This document shows, piece after piece, positions 41,343 through 49,843 of a stretch of 64,000 nt of DNA. Positions within the stretch are counted from its first letter, which is position 1, and the number at the start of each line of letters is the position of its first letter. A program made the position numbers and the translations under genes. The DNA is from Streptomyces amritsarensis (lineage in GTDB: Bacteria; Actinomycetota; Actinomycetes; Streptomycetales; Streptomycetaceae). The notes beneath the pieces are model-generated. The model did no database searches and had not been told where the DNA came from. It saw nothing but the letters and a program-made list of their open reading frames with translations. The DNA lies in contig NZ_MQUR01000027.1 of the NCBI RefSeq assembly GCF_001953875.1, positions 1 through 64,000 of the forward strand. The letters are read 5' to 3'.

Positions 41343-41972
41343 ATGAACGGCAACACCCGCAGGAACTCCCTGGCTGCGGCAGCCGCCTCCGTCCTCCTCA
41401 CCATGGGTGGTGTCCTCCTGCCGGCGGGTCCAGTCCTCGCAGCACCAGCGACGCACGCCCAGGTCGGCACGCACACCACGGAGAACGCCGACAGGCACTC
41501 CGGCCGCAAGCACGACGACCACAAGAAGCACAAGGACAAGAGCAGACATCGCCATGGGAAGCATCACGACCGGTGGCACGACGAGCACCGGCGCCACGGT
41601 GACAAGGACATGTGCCGGCGCGGGGACGGCGGCAACGGTGGTGACGGCGGCAACGGCACAGGCACCACCCCCGTCTGCACCGCCCCGGGCCAGAGCGGCA
41701 CCGGTGGCGCGGGCGGACGCGGCGGCCGGGGAGCGTGCGGCGGCCGGAACGGCAACAGCGGGAGCAACGGCAGTGGTGGCGGTGGCGGTGGCAAGCCGTA
41801 CTGCCCCGACCCCACCCCGTCGAACCCGGACCACAATGACCACAAGGACCACGGCGACAAGCCCTGGGAGCCGGACGAGCCCTCCACGCACGACTGGCCG
41901 GACGGCGACTCACCGGGCCGCGAACGGTCGGCGTCGGCCGACGACGGCTCCGCAGGCGTGATCGTCAAGTGA
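41343..41972 (+). CDS. Secreted His-rich and Gly-rich protein (third of the trio)
   Basis: The start ATG 41343 is chosen because it gives a typical signal peptide (NTRRNSLAAAAASVLLTMGG ... VLAAP); the AAGG upstream is distant. A frame open from ATG 41268 would add 25 non-signal residues. The 209-residue protein repeats the plan of the first trio member: a His/Lys/Asp tract (~50-95: HSGRKHDDHKKHKDKSRHRH, HHDRWHDEHRRHGD), Cys-containing Gly-rich repeats (~96-160: GGNGGDGG, GGAGGRGGRGACGG), and an acidic Pro-rich tail. The two proteins share no close identity outside the composition. Probably extracellular metal-binding; no anchor motif. Confidence 0.82.
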   Translation: MNGNTRRNSLAAAAASVLLTMGGVLLPAGPVLAAPATHAQVGTHTTENADRHSGRKHDDHKKHKDKSRHRHGKHHDRWHDEHRRHGDKDMCRRGDGGNGGDGGNGTGTTPVCTAPGQSGTGGAGGRGGRGACGGRNGNSGSNGSGGGGGGKPYCPDPTPSNPDHNDHKDHGDKPWEPDEPSTHDWPDGDSPGRERSASADDGSAGVIVK

Positions 41973-42321
41973 ACCGCAGGACCCCGGTCCACCGCCGTGT
42001 CGCCCCACCCCCGCCTCCCCCCGGCTCCGGGTCGCCGCCGTAATCGCCCTCCGGCCGGCCGACGTGCGCCGATCAGTAACGGTGTCGGTGCGCGCCCCCA
42101 CCGACGCCCGCGGCCTGCGGCCGCCGGCGCCGAGCCGTCGCGCCCGCCCGGCGGTCCCGCCCGCACTGCCCGGTGCGGGGCGCCCCTCGGCCCCGCGAGG
42201 CGGGGAGGGACGTCACAGACGTGGACCCTTATGGACTTCTTGCTCCGTATGTCACCCTGGCCGTCAACCGGGTCACCCACCTGCCGCTCGACCCGGGCGA
42301 CCGACCCCCACGGATGCGCCC

Positions 42322-43074
42322 ATGCCCCTGCCGTTCCCGCCCCGAGCCCTCCCCGTCGTTCTGGCCGGCGCCGTGACCGCCCTGGTGGCGGCCTGCGGGC
42401 CCTCGGCCGCGGCCGGCCCCACGGCCTCGCCCCGGACGGCGACGGCCCCCGCCGCCACCGTCCCCGCCACCGGCCCGGCGTCCGCCCCGCCCACCCCGTC
42501 CGCGGCCGCCTCCGCGCCCGCACCCGCGGCCACGCCCGCTCGCGACCCCGCCGACGCCCGCACCCGCGAGTCGACACTGTCCATACCCGCCGCCGGCGTG
42601 TCCGGGCTGCGCGTGGTGCCGTACGAGGGCACCACCGACGACGTGCCCGGCACCCGTATCCAGGACCGCGGGCACGCGGCCAGCCCTTACGGGAAACGGG
42701 GCGGGGTCGGACCCGGCCAGGTGGGGAACTTCCTGGTCACCGCGCACCGACTGTCGGCCGGCGGCCCGCTGCGGGACCTGCCCGCCGTCGGTGAGGGCGA
42801 CACGGTGACCGTGGCGGTGGACGGGGTGCAGTACACCTACGAGATCACCGCGACCCGCAAGACGTCCTTCCGGTCGCAGCGCTCCCTCGACGAGCAGCGG
42901 GCGGCGGTACCCGGTTCGCCCGGTGCGCCCCCCACCCAGGCCATGATCACGATCTCCACGTGCGCCACGCCCGAAGACCACGCCGAGGGCAACTTCTGGA
43001 GCGACGCCCAAGGCAACCCCGAACACCGCATCGACAAGATCGGTGTCCTGCGCAGGACGACCACTGCGCCCTAA
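42322..43074 (+). CDS. Class E-type sortase with lipobox
   Basis: ATG 42322 gives 250 residues. The N-terminus is a lipoprotein signal (VVLAGAVTALVAAC, cleavage before Cys ~29) followed by a ~50-residue Ala/Pro/Thr linker. The catalytic domain has VGNFLVTAHRLS (His), MITISTCATPEDHAEG (the TLxTC Cys) and PEHRIDKIGVL (Arg). Sortases cleave a C-terminal sorting signal and join proteins to the cell wall or pilin. Class E members of Streptomyces normally have a membrane helix, so a lipid anchor is unusual. No LAxTG substrate is visible in the preceding secreted trio. Convergent with the phosphatase gene. Confidence 0.85.
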   Translation: MPLPFPPRALPVVLAGAVTALVAACGPSAAAGPTASPRTATAPAATVPATGPASAPPTPSAAASAPAPAATPARDPADARTRESTLSIPAAGVSGLRVVPYEGTTDDVPGTRIQDRGHAASPYGKRGGVGPGQVGNFLVTAHRLSAGGPLRDLPAVGEGDTVTVAVDGVQYTYEITATRKTSFRSQRSLDEQRAAVPGSPGAPPTQAMITISTCATPEDHAEGNFWSDAQGNPEHRIDKIGVLRRTTTAP

Positions 43075-43106
43075 CTCGCCCTCGCCCTGTCTGGAGACCG
43101 CGCCCC

Positions 43107-45179
43107 CTAGGGTGCGGCGCGGCGGATCCGGGCCAGAACCAGGACCGTGTCGTCGGTCGCCTCGGCGGGCAGCAGGTTCGCGATGATCCGGTCGGCGGCC
43201 TCATCCAACGACCCCGACACCGTGCGCAGTTGTTCGCGCAGCGCGTCCAGACCGGCTCCGATGTCCTGGCCCCGCGCCTCGATGAGGCCGTCGGTGTAGA
43301 GGGCGAGGACCGCCCCCTCGGGCAGGTCGATCGCCGAGGACCGGTAGGGGACGCCGCCCACCCCCAGCGGGATCCCCAGCCCCTCGCCGATGGTCTGGAC
43401 GGTGCCGTCGGGGTGGCGCAGCAGGGGCGGTGGATGGCCGGCGTTCGCGATGCGGGCGCGGCCGGTGTGCGGGTCGTAGACGAGGTAGAGGCAGGTGGCC
43501 AGCTGGATCCCGGACTCGCGGGCGCACGTGTCGAGTTCGGTGAGCAGCGCCTCGGGGGTGCGGCTGTGTGCGGCCACGGCCTTGGCCGTGATGCGCAGCC
43601 GGCCCATCGACGCGGCGGCCGGCACCCCGTGCCCCATGACGTCCCCGACGACGAGCGCGACCCGGTCGCCGGGCAGGTTGATCACGTCGTACCAGTCGCC
43701 CCCGACCTCCGTGATCCGGCTGCCCGGCAGGTAGCGGTGGGCGACGCTCACGTGGGCGCCCGATGCCACGGCGCTGGGGAGCAGGGCGCGCTGGAGGGTC
43801 AGTGCGATGTCCTGGACGCGGCCGTACAGGCGTGCGTTGTCCAGGCACAGGGCGGCGCGCGAGGCCAGCTCGCCGGCGAGGGTGACGTCCTGTTCGGTGA
43901 AGGCCGGGCGGTCGGGGGAGCGGCCGAACATGGCGATGCCCTGGACCGTGCCCCGCGCGATGAGCGGGGCGAGGACGATGCCGTCCAGACCGCTTTCGAG
44001 CAGCAGGCGGGCCCGGTCCTGGTGGGCGGCCGTGCGGGTCGCGAAGGCCTCGTCGACGACGACGGAGAGCGGACGGCCGCTGCTCAGCATCTGGTGGATG
44101 CCGGAGCCCGGCGGGTAGGTGACCCGATCCAGGCCGCCGACCAGCTCGGGGGCGGGCGGCGGGAGGATCGTGTCGGCGGCGATCCGGCGGGTGGTCAGCG
44201 GCAGCGCGGGGTCGAACCGCTCGTCCTCGTACATCCACTCGACCATCTCCACGACGGCGCCGTCGCAGAAGTCGGGAATGACGGCGTCGATCAGTTCGCG
44301 GGCGGTGGTATCCAGGTCCAAGGTGGTTCCGACCTGGGCCGATGCCCGGTCCAGGAGGTCCAGCCGCTGGCGGGCCGCGGTCGCTTCGAGCAGGGCCTGT
44401 TCCCGGTCGGTCACGTCGACGAGCAGCCCGCCCACGCCGGGCCGGGTGTCGCCGGCGCCGCTCAGCGGGAAGAAGCTCACGGAGCGGACCTGGTCCCGGT
44501 CCGGTCGGCCCGGTGTCCGCAGCCCCACCAGCGCGCCGACGAGGGGTTCGCCCTTCTCGGCCACGGCGCGGAGCATGCGTTCGTACTCGCCCCCGTCGGA
44601 CGTGATCATGATGTCGGTCATGCGCCGCCCGAGGTGCTCCACCACGGGGACCCCGTCCATGTCGGCCAGCACCTGGTTGAGGTGGACGTACCGCAGCCCC
44701 TCGTCGAGCATCACCAGCCCGATCGGGCAGGTCTCGAAGAGGGCGTCGAGGAAGACGAGGTTCGTCTTGACTCGGTCGAGCTCGTCACCCCTGCTGGCCA
44801 GGCCCATGACCACGGAGTCCCCCGCGGCCCCGGTCACCGGGAAAACGCGGAAGCCGCAGTCGAAGACCCCCGTCTCACGGTGCCGGGCGGGCATCCGGAC
44901 CCGCCAGTAGCCGAGGCTGCGGCCGCGCTCCACCAGCTGCGCGGCCCCGCCGGGGGTTTCCGGCGCCGGGTCGGGGAAGAGGATCGAAGCCGGCCGGGAC
45001 AGCACCTCTTCGGCCCGGTATCCGAACAGGTTCCGTGCGCCCGGGCCCCAGTAGCGGACCCGCTCCTCGTCGTCCAGGCCGAACACGGCGACCGGCACGT
45101 GCTCCAACAGGGACCCCGGCTCGGACCGGATCGGACCAGGAGTGTCGGCGTCCACACCCCCTGGCCGGTCCGATGGCAT
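43107..45179 (-). CDS. PAS-PAS-GAF-SpoIIE (PP2C) phosphatase
   Basis: The ATG at 45177-45179 follows a G-rich site; the upstream extension is not coding. The 690-residue protein has two PAS domains (~25-130: AVFGLDDEERVRYWGPGARN; ~160-275: IGLVMLDEGLRYVHLNQVLA), a GAF domain (~290-460: LDLLDRASAQVGTTLDLDTT, GIVLAPLIARGTVQGIAMFG) and a SpoIIE PP2C domain (~470-690: EVGGDWYDVINLPGDRVALV, VGDVMGHGVPAAASMGRL, ALYTDGLIEARGQ). The metal-binding acids of PP2C are in place. Such proteins dephosphorylate STAS antagonists in response to a ligand or light. Partner unknown; a STAS protein lies at 24083. Confidence 0.9.
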   Translation of the reverse strand: MPSDRPGGVDADTPGPIRSEPGSLLEHVPVAVFGLDDEERVRYWGPGARNLFGYRAEEVLSRPASILFPDPAPETPGGAAQLVERGRSLGYWRVRMPARHRETGVFDCGFRVFPVTGAAGDSVVMGLASRGDELDRVKTNLVFLDALFETCPIGLVMLDEGLRYVHLNQVLADMDGVPVVEHLGRRMTDIMITSDGGEYERMLRAVAEKGEPLVGALVGLRTPGRPDRDQVRSVSFFPLSGAGDTRPGVGGLLVDVTDREQALLEATAARQRLDLLDRASAQVGTTLDLDTTARELIDAVIPDFCDGAVVEMVEWMYEDERFDPALPLTTRRIAADTILPPPAPELVGGLDRVTYPPGSGIHQMLSSGRPLSVVVDEAFATRTAAHQDRARLLLESGLDGIVLAPLIARGTVQGIAMFGRSPDRPAFTEQDVTLAGELASRAALCLDNARLYGRVQDIALTLQRALLPSAVASGAHVSVAHRYLPGSRITEVGGDWYDVINLPGDRVALVVGDVMGHGVPAAASMGRLRITAKAVAAHSRTPEALLTELDTCARESGIQLATCLYLVYDPHTGRARIANAGHPPPLLRHPDGTVQTIGEGLGIPLGVGGVPYRSSAIDLPEGAVLALYTDGLIEARGQDIGAGLDALREQLRTVSGSLDEAADRIIANLLPAEATDDTVLVLARIRRAAP

Positions 45180-45428
45180 CGCCAGGCCCCCCTTCGATCG
45201 AGGTCTCACCTCATTGTGCCCGTCATCGGGCAGGCGGACCTCACAGCGCGTCCCGCGGCGGCCACCCTGCCGTACCGACCGGTAATTCAAGCCAAATATT
45301 GCCATGCACCTGACAGGCTCCTGACACTTGGAGATGGCTGTGGGACGCTCCCGGCACGCACTCCGCACCCCCTGAGAGGCCCAGCGCCTCGCCCACCCCC
45401 ACCAGTACGTGGCATGGAGGAGCGACCT
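45180..45428. other. Divergent promoter region
   Basis: This 249-bp stretch between the phosphatase (minus) and secreted protein (plus) includes an A/T-richer core (45280-45310, AATTCAAGCCAAATATTGCC), likely promoter DNA. Two CTGACA copies (45310 and 45321) are close by. No gene. Confidence 0.45.
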
Positions 45429-45974
45429 ATGAGGCACACCCCGCCCATCCCCCGCACCACTCGACTCGCCCGCGCCGCCGGGATCGCGACACTCGTCGTC
45501 GTCGTCGCCGCCGGCCTGGCCGGTACCGGCACCGCCCTGGCGGCAGGCCGCGCAGCCCCCGCCGCCGAGCAGAAGGTCGACGGCGTGATGGCCGTCGCCG
45601 GCAACAGCTGTAGCTGGACCGACGCGAGCACCAGCGCCGCCGCCCCCAACGCCCTCACCGTCGACCGCACCACGATCAACACGCCGGGAGGCAACCTCGC
45701 CTGTGGCGGCGGCATCGCCGCCACCCTCAACAACAACCCCGCCTTCACGTTCGACGACACGGCGGGCACAGCCAGGACCGATCTGATCGACATCACCGGC
45801 AAGCAGAGCTTCATCTCCTGCCGCTACAAGGCGACGAACATCGTGTGGGACCGCGACGGCACGAGCCGGAAGTACGTCAACCGGGCCTTCACGGCGACCA
45901 AGGCCTCGGGCAGCTTCCTGTGCCCGGGCTCGGTGACCACCCCGGCCGGGGACGCGTCCATGCTGTTCCGCTGA
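45429..45974 (+). CDS. Secreted protein of unknown function
   Basis: The start has GGAGGAG. The 181-residue protein has a cleavable signal peptide (TTRLARAAGIATLVVVVAAG ... ALAAG) and a mature region with four cysteines (NSCSWTDAS, NLACGGGIA, FISCRYKAT, SFLCPGSVT), suggesting two disulfides. It is Thr/Asn/Asp-rich with beta-strand character. I do not recognise the family; small disulfide-stabilised secreted proteins of this shape are common in Streptomyces. A strong terminator follows the gene, so it is monocistronic. Confidence 0.8.
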   Translation: MRHTPPIPRTTRLARAAGIATLVVVVAAGLAGTGTALAAGRAAPAAEQKVDGVMAVAGNSCSWTDASTSAAAPNALTVDRTTINTPGGNLACGGGIAATLNNNPAFTFDDTAGTARTDLIDITGKQSFISCRYKATNIVWDRDGTSRKYVNRAFTATKASGSFLCPGSVTTPAGDASMLFR

Positions 45975-46035
45975 GCCCGCTGAGCCCGCTGTTCCCCGGA
46001 GCCGCTGAGCCGCCGAGCCGTCCGCCCGGCGCCCG

Positions 46036-46068
46036 GTCCGCCTCCCGGTCCCGTACCGGGAGGCGGAC
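46036..46068. terminator. Strong terminator hairpin
   Basis: A perfect 14-bp stem (GTCCGCCTCCCGGT and complement) with a 5-base loop lies 62 bp after the secreted-protein gene. Confidence 0.82.
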
Positions 46069-46148
46069 GCGTTCCCCCGCCGGCCGGCCCGGGCGACGAG
46101 CGAGTCTCGCCGAAAGGGCCGGCCGCCGCATCACCCTAAGGTGAGCCC

Positions 46149-47375
46149 ATGGATCTTCAGGGCGAACTGATCGAGCACCCCCACTCCGTCTACGACCGGC
46201 TGCGCGACACCGCGCCCGTCTGCCGCATCACCGGCACCGACGGCACACCGGCATGGCTGGTCACGCGGTACGACGACGTACGCGCCGCCCTCGCCGATCC
46301 CCGGCTCTCCCTGGACAAGTCCCATGCCACCGCGGGCGGTTACCGCGGGCTGTCGCTGCCGCCGGCCCTGGACGCCAATCTGCTCAACATGGACCCCCCT
46401 GACCACACCCGCATCCGCAGGCTCGTGAGCCGTGCCTTCACCCCGCGCCGCACCGAGCAGCTCCGCACGCCCATCCGCGCGACCGCGGACCGCCTCCTCG
46501 ACGCCCTCGGCCCGGCCGGGACCGCCGACTTGGTGGCCGCGTACGCAGCCCCGCTGCCGATCGTCGTCATCTGCGACCTGCTGGGCGTCCCGGAGAACCG
46601 CCGCCTCGACTTCCGCACCTGGACGGACGCGCTGATCTCCCCGGACCCCGGCCGGCCCGGCGCCGCGAAGGAGGCGGTGGTGGCGATGCTCGGCTTCTTC
46701 ACCGAGCTCATGGCGCACAAGCGCAGCCGGCCCGGCGACGACCTGTTGTCCGACCTGATAGCCGTCCGGGACGGCGAGGGCAGCGGGGGCAGCGGCGGCA
46801 ACGGGGGCAGCGGCGGCGACCGGCTCAGTGAGGACGAGTTGATGTCGCTCGCCTTCCTCATCCTCTTCGCCGGGTACGAGAACACCGTCCAACTCATCGG
46901 CAACGCGATCCACACCCTCCTGGAGCACCCCGACGAGCTCGCGCGCCTGCGCAAGGACCCGGCCGGCCTCCCGGGCGCCGTCGAGGAACTCGCCCGGTAC
47001 GAGGGCCCCGCGCCCCTCGCCATCCGCCGCTTCCCGACCGAGGACGTCACCATCGCGGGGGTGACCGTCCCGGCGGGGGAGACGGTCCTGCTCTCGCTCT
47101 CCGCGGCCAACCGCGACCCGGCCCGCTTCCCCCGCCCCGACCTCCTCGACCTGGACCGCGACACCTCGGGCCACCTCGCCCTCGGCCACGGCATTCACTA
47201 CTGCCTCGGCGCCCCCCTGGCCCGCGCCGAGACCGAGATCGCCCTGGCCGCGCTCCTCGAGCGCTACCCCGTCCTCCAGCCCGCGAGCCCCGCTCCCCGC
47301 TGGCGGCCCTCCCTGCGTGCCCGCGGCCTGACGGAGCTTCCGGTCCACTACGACGCGGCGCCCGCCCCGCACTGA
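46149..47375 (+). CDS. Cytochrome P450 (CYP107-like)
   Basis: The 408-residue enzyme has the standard class I features: LLNMDPPDHTRIRRLVSRAF, an I-helix LILFAGYENTVQLIGNAI (the AGYENT acid-threonine pair), the ExxR of AVEELARYEGPAPL, VPAGETVLLSLSAANRDPAR and the heme loop ALGHGIHYCLGAPLAR with Cys thiolate. A monooxygenase needing ferredoxin/reductase is expected; none is nearby. Between residues ~212 and 230 it carries an extra GEGSGGSGGNGGSGGDRL loop, low complexity and likely flexible. The substrate is unknown, with macrolide or steroid-like small molecules usual for the family. Confidence 0.9.
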   Translation: MDLQGELIEHPHSVYDRLRDTAPVCRITGTDGTPAWLVTRYDDVRAALADPRLSLDKSHATAGGYRGLSLPPALDANLLNMDPPDHTRIRRLVSRAFTPRRTEQLRTPIRATADRLLDALGPAGTADLVAAYAAPLPIVVICDLLGVPENRRLDFRTWTDALISPDPGRPGAAKEAVVAMLGFFTELMAHKRSRPGDDLLSDLIAVRDGEGSGGSGGNGGSGGDRLSEDELMSLAFLILFAGYENTVQLIGNAIHTLLEHPDELARLRKDPAGLPGAVEELARYEGPAPLAIRRFPTEDVTIAGVTVPAGETVLLSLSAANRDPARFPRPDLLDLDRDTSGHLALGHGIHYCLGAPLARAETEIALAALLERYPVLQPASPAPRWRPSLRARGLTELPVHYDAAPAPH

Positions 47376-47595
47376 TCGCGGACCGGCCCCATCCGGGACC
47401 GGCCTGATTCCGGACGGTCTGCACCCGGACCCGCCTGCGCCCGGACGGTCTGCGCCCGGACCGGGCCGGTCCGCGCCCGCCGCCTGTTGTGCCCCTCGCC
47501 GGACACCGCGTCCCGCACCGGGCGTCGCCATCCCACCCGTGACCCAGATCACTCGTGATCGAAAACCCGCAGGCCGAACCGGGCGTCTATCAGGC
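47376..47595. other. Intergenic region with direct repeats
   Basis: The 20-base sequence at 47411-47430 (CGGACGGTCTGCACCCGGAC) recurs at 47442-47461 with one change, inside a run of CCGGAC-type repeats. A GATCAC-TC-GTGATC inverted repeat (47547-47560) lies just before the ECF promoter. Confidence 0.6.
47561..47587 (+). promoter_or_regulatory. ECF-type promoter for the sigma gene, probably autoregulated and leaderless
   Basis: GAAAAC (47561-47566), a 17-bp spacer and CGTC (47584-47587) match an ECF -35/-10 layout. The expected start site, 6-8 bases past CGTC, falls on GTG 47596. Confidence 0.5.
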
Positions 47596-48159
47596 GTGAG
47601 ATCAGTCAGGGCGGCGGCACCGCGCGAAGTGGACGAGGAACGCCTCGTCCGGCTCGTGGCGAAGGGCGACCGTGCCGCATTCGAGGAGTTGTACCGGCGC
47701 ACGTCGCCGTGGCTGGCGGTGCGGCTGCGCCGCCGCTGCGCCGACGAACAGATCGTCGCCGAGGTGATGCAGGAGACGTACCTGGCGGTGTGGCGCGCGG
47801 CCGGCGCGTTCGCCGGGAGCGCCGCGGGCGGGACCGCCGTCGGCTGGGTGTGGACGATAGCGGCCCGCCGCCTCGTCGACGCCTTCCGGCGGCGGGCCCA
47901 CCACGCCCAGCCGCCACCCGCCGCGGCCCCGCAACCGGCCGCGCCGGCCGCCGAGGAGGAGGCGCTCGCCGCGACCGTCGGCTCCGACGTCGGCGACGCG
48001 CTGCGGCGCCTCGCGCCCGAGCTCAGACAGGTACTGCAGTCGATGGTCCTCGACGGGCTGTCCGTCCGGGAGACCGCCGTGCTGCTCGGACTGCCCGAGG
48101 GCACGGTCAAGACCCGCGCCCGCCGGGCCCGGATCGCGATGAGGGAGGCGCTGTCATGA
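47596..48159 (+). CDS. ECF RNA polymerase sigma factor
   Basis: GTG 47596 (187 residues) is chosen over GTG 47539, because an ECF-type promoter lies between them and predicts a leaderless mRNA starting at 47596. The protein has sigma2 (EERLVRLVAKGDRAAFEELY, VAEVMQETYLAVWRAAGAFA, TAVGWVWTIAARRLVDAFRR), a Pro/Ala linker and sigma4 (LRRLAPELRQVLQSMVLDGL, SVRETAVLLGLPEGTVKTRA). It is cognate to the membrane anti-sigma protein encoded next, with which its stop codon overlaps (ATGA). It likely drives its own operon, including the ABC exporter. Confidence 0.88.
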   Translation: MRSVRAAAPREVDEERLVRLVAKGDRAAFEELYRRTSPWLAVRLRRRCADEQIVAEVMQETYLAVWRAAGAFAGSAAGGTAVGWVWTIAARRLVDAFRRRAHHAQPPPAAAPQPAAPAAEEEALAATVGSDVGDALRRLAPELRQVLQSMVLDGLSVRETAVLLGLPEGTVKTRARRARIAMREALS

Positions 48160-49013
48160 GCGTGGAACACGCTTCGGGGCGGACCGTCGACGCCTACGCG
48201 CGCGGCGACGAGGACATCGCCGCCGACGAGTTGTGGGCGCTGGAGGCCCACCTGGAGACATGCCGGGTCTGCCGTGACCGGCTGGCGGCCGCCGTCGCGG
48301 AACAGGCGCCGGCCGTGATGGCGCTGGTCGACACCGTGCGGTCCGGCCTCGAAGCCGAGCTGTCCGCCGCCCCCGCCGTGCCGCACGGGCGACGCCGTCG
48401 TGCGGCCGGCCGGACGGCCCGCCTGGCACGGCGGCTGTCGAGATCGCTGACGCCGACGGCGGCGCCCTGGCTGGCCATGATCGCGGCCGTGACGGTGCTC
48501 GCCCTCGTGCTCGACCTCGCGGGCCCCGGCGTCGCCACGGCCGCCGGCGAGGTGTCGCTCGTACTGCTGCTCGCCCCGGTCCTGCCCGTGCTCGGCGTCG
48601 CCGCGTCCTGGTCGCGCGGCCTGGACCCGGCGTACGAACTGACGGCCTCCGCGCCCAGAGCCGGGCTGCCCCTGGTGCTGCGGCGCACCACCGCCGTCCT
48701 CGCCGTGCTCCTCCCCGTACTGCTCGTCGCCGGATGGGCCACCGGCGTCATGATCGCGGTGTGGCTGCTGCCCTGCCTGGCCTTCACCTCCGCGACCCTG
48801 GCACTCGGCGGTGCCGTCGGCGTCACCCGCGCCGCCGTCGCCCTCGTGGCCGTGTGGGCCGCCGTGATCGTGGCACCGGCCCTGGCCGCCGGCCGCGCCC
48901 CCTTCGCCCTCCAGAGCGCCGCACTGCCCGCATGGGCCCTGGCCCTCGCCCTCGGCACCGCGGTCGTCATCGCCCGCAGGGGCGCCTACTGCGCACTCGG
49001 AGCCCATCGATGA
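48156..49013 (+). CDS. Membrane zinc-finger anti-sigma factor
   Basis: The 285-residue protein overlaps the sigma gene by 4 bp. The N-terminus has the ZAS motif HLETCRVCRDRLAAAVA (H-x3-C-x2-C). The rest holds at least five hydrophobic helices (WLAMIAAVTVLALVLDLAG, VSLVLLLAPVLPVLGVAASW, TAVLAVLLPVLLVAGWATGV, AVWLLPCLAFTSATLALGGA, AAVALVAVWAAVIVAPALAA), more than the single helix of the usual RsrA/RseA type. It binds and inhibits the adjacent sigma factor until an envelope or redox signal. A family with a zf-HC2 head fused to a multi-span membrane part is recurrent in Streptomyces. Confidence 0.88.
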   Translation: MSVEHASGRTVDAYARGDEDIAADELWALEAHLETCRVCRDRLAAAVAEQAPAVMALVDTVRSGLEAELSAAPAVPHGRRRRAAGRTARLARRLSRSLTPTAAPWLAMIAAVTVLALVLDLAGPGVATAAGEVSLVLLLAPVLPVLGVAASWSRGLDPAYELTASAPRAGLPLVLRRTTAVLAVLLPVLLVAGWATGVMIAVWLLPCLAFTSATLALGGAVGVTRAAVALVAVWAAVIVAPALAAGRAPFALQSAALPAWALALALGTAVVIARRGAYCALGAHR

Positions 49014-49843
49014 CCCACCGGAAGGACCACCACCCCATGCGCGCGGTGAACTCCGCCGACCTCGCCCCCACCGCCTACGCCTGGGAGGTCCAGGCCCGCG
49101 GACTCACGGTCGCGGCCGGCAGGAACCGTACGGCCGTCGACGGGCTCGACCTGTCGCTCGGCACCGGAGTGCACGGCCTGCTCGGCCCCAACGGAGCAGG
49201 CAAAACCACCCTCATCCGGGCGCTCGCCACCGTCCTGCGCCCCACCGCCGGCACCCTGGAACTGCTCGGCGAGTCCGTCGGCGGCCCCGGCGGACACCGC
49301 GCGCTGCGCCGCCGGATCGGCTACCTGCCGCAGGAGTTCGGCTACTACAAGCGCTTCACCGTGCGCGAGTTCGTCGAGTACATGGCATGGCTGAAGGAAG
49401 TGCCGGAAGCGGACATCCCCGACGCCGTGCAACGCGCCGTCGAGCGGGTCGGCCTCGCGGACCGGGCCGACCACCGGATGAAGACCCTCTCGGGCGGGAT
49501 GGTCCGCCGGGTCGGCATCGCCCAGGCCATCGTCAACGATCCCGCGCTGCTCCTGCTCGACGAACCCACCGTCGGCCTCGACCCGGCACAGCGGCTGCGG
49601 CTGCGCCAACTGCTCCAGGAACTCGGCATGGACGCCTGCGTGGTCGTCTCCACCCACCTGGTCGAGGACGTCGCCGCGGCGTGCACGGACGTCGTGCTCT
49701 TCGCCGAGGGCCGGCTGGTCTTCCAGGGCACCCCCGACCGGCTCGCCGCCGCGGGCGGCCCCGAGCACGTCGGCGACAGTCCGCTGGAGCGCGGCTACTC
49801 GGCGCTCCTGCTCGATCCCCGTCAGCAGAGGGGGACTTGGTGA
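49010..49843 (+). CDS. ABC transporter ATP-binding protein
   Basis: The 277-residue ATPase overlaps both neighbours by 4 bp. It has Walker A GLLGPNGAGKTT, the Q-loop YLPQEFG, the ABC signature TLSGGMVRRVGIAQAI (SGGMV rather than SGGQ), Walker B ALLLLDEPTVGLDP and the switch H in VVSTHLVEDVAA. It belongs to the DrrA/CcmA-type exporter ATPases of the antibiotic/lipid class. It pairs with the two permeases encoded after it. Under control of the sigma/anti-sigma pair, the transporter probably exports a stress-related lipid, peptide or antibiotic. Confidence 0.9.
   Translation: MTHRKDHHPMRAVNSADLAPTAYAWEVQARGLTVAAGRNRTAVDGLDLSLGTGVHGLLGPNGAGKTTLIRALATVLRPTAGTLELLGESVGGPGGHRALRRRIGYLPQEFGYYKRFTVREFVEYMAWLKEVPEADIPDAVQRAVERVGLADRADHRMKTLSGGMVRRVGIAQAIVNDPALLLLDEPTVGLDPAQRLRLRQLLQELGMDACVVVSTHLVEDVAAACTDVVLFAEGRLVFQGTPDRLAAAGGPEHVGDSPLERGYSALLLDPRQQRGTW

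Noticed and set aside
42960..45974. 1004-codon open frame on the plus strand
   Set aside because: Antisense to the PAS/GAF/SpoIIE gene; only its last 181 codons, from ATG 45429, form a real secreted protein in the same frame.
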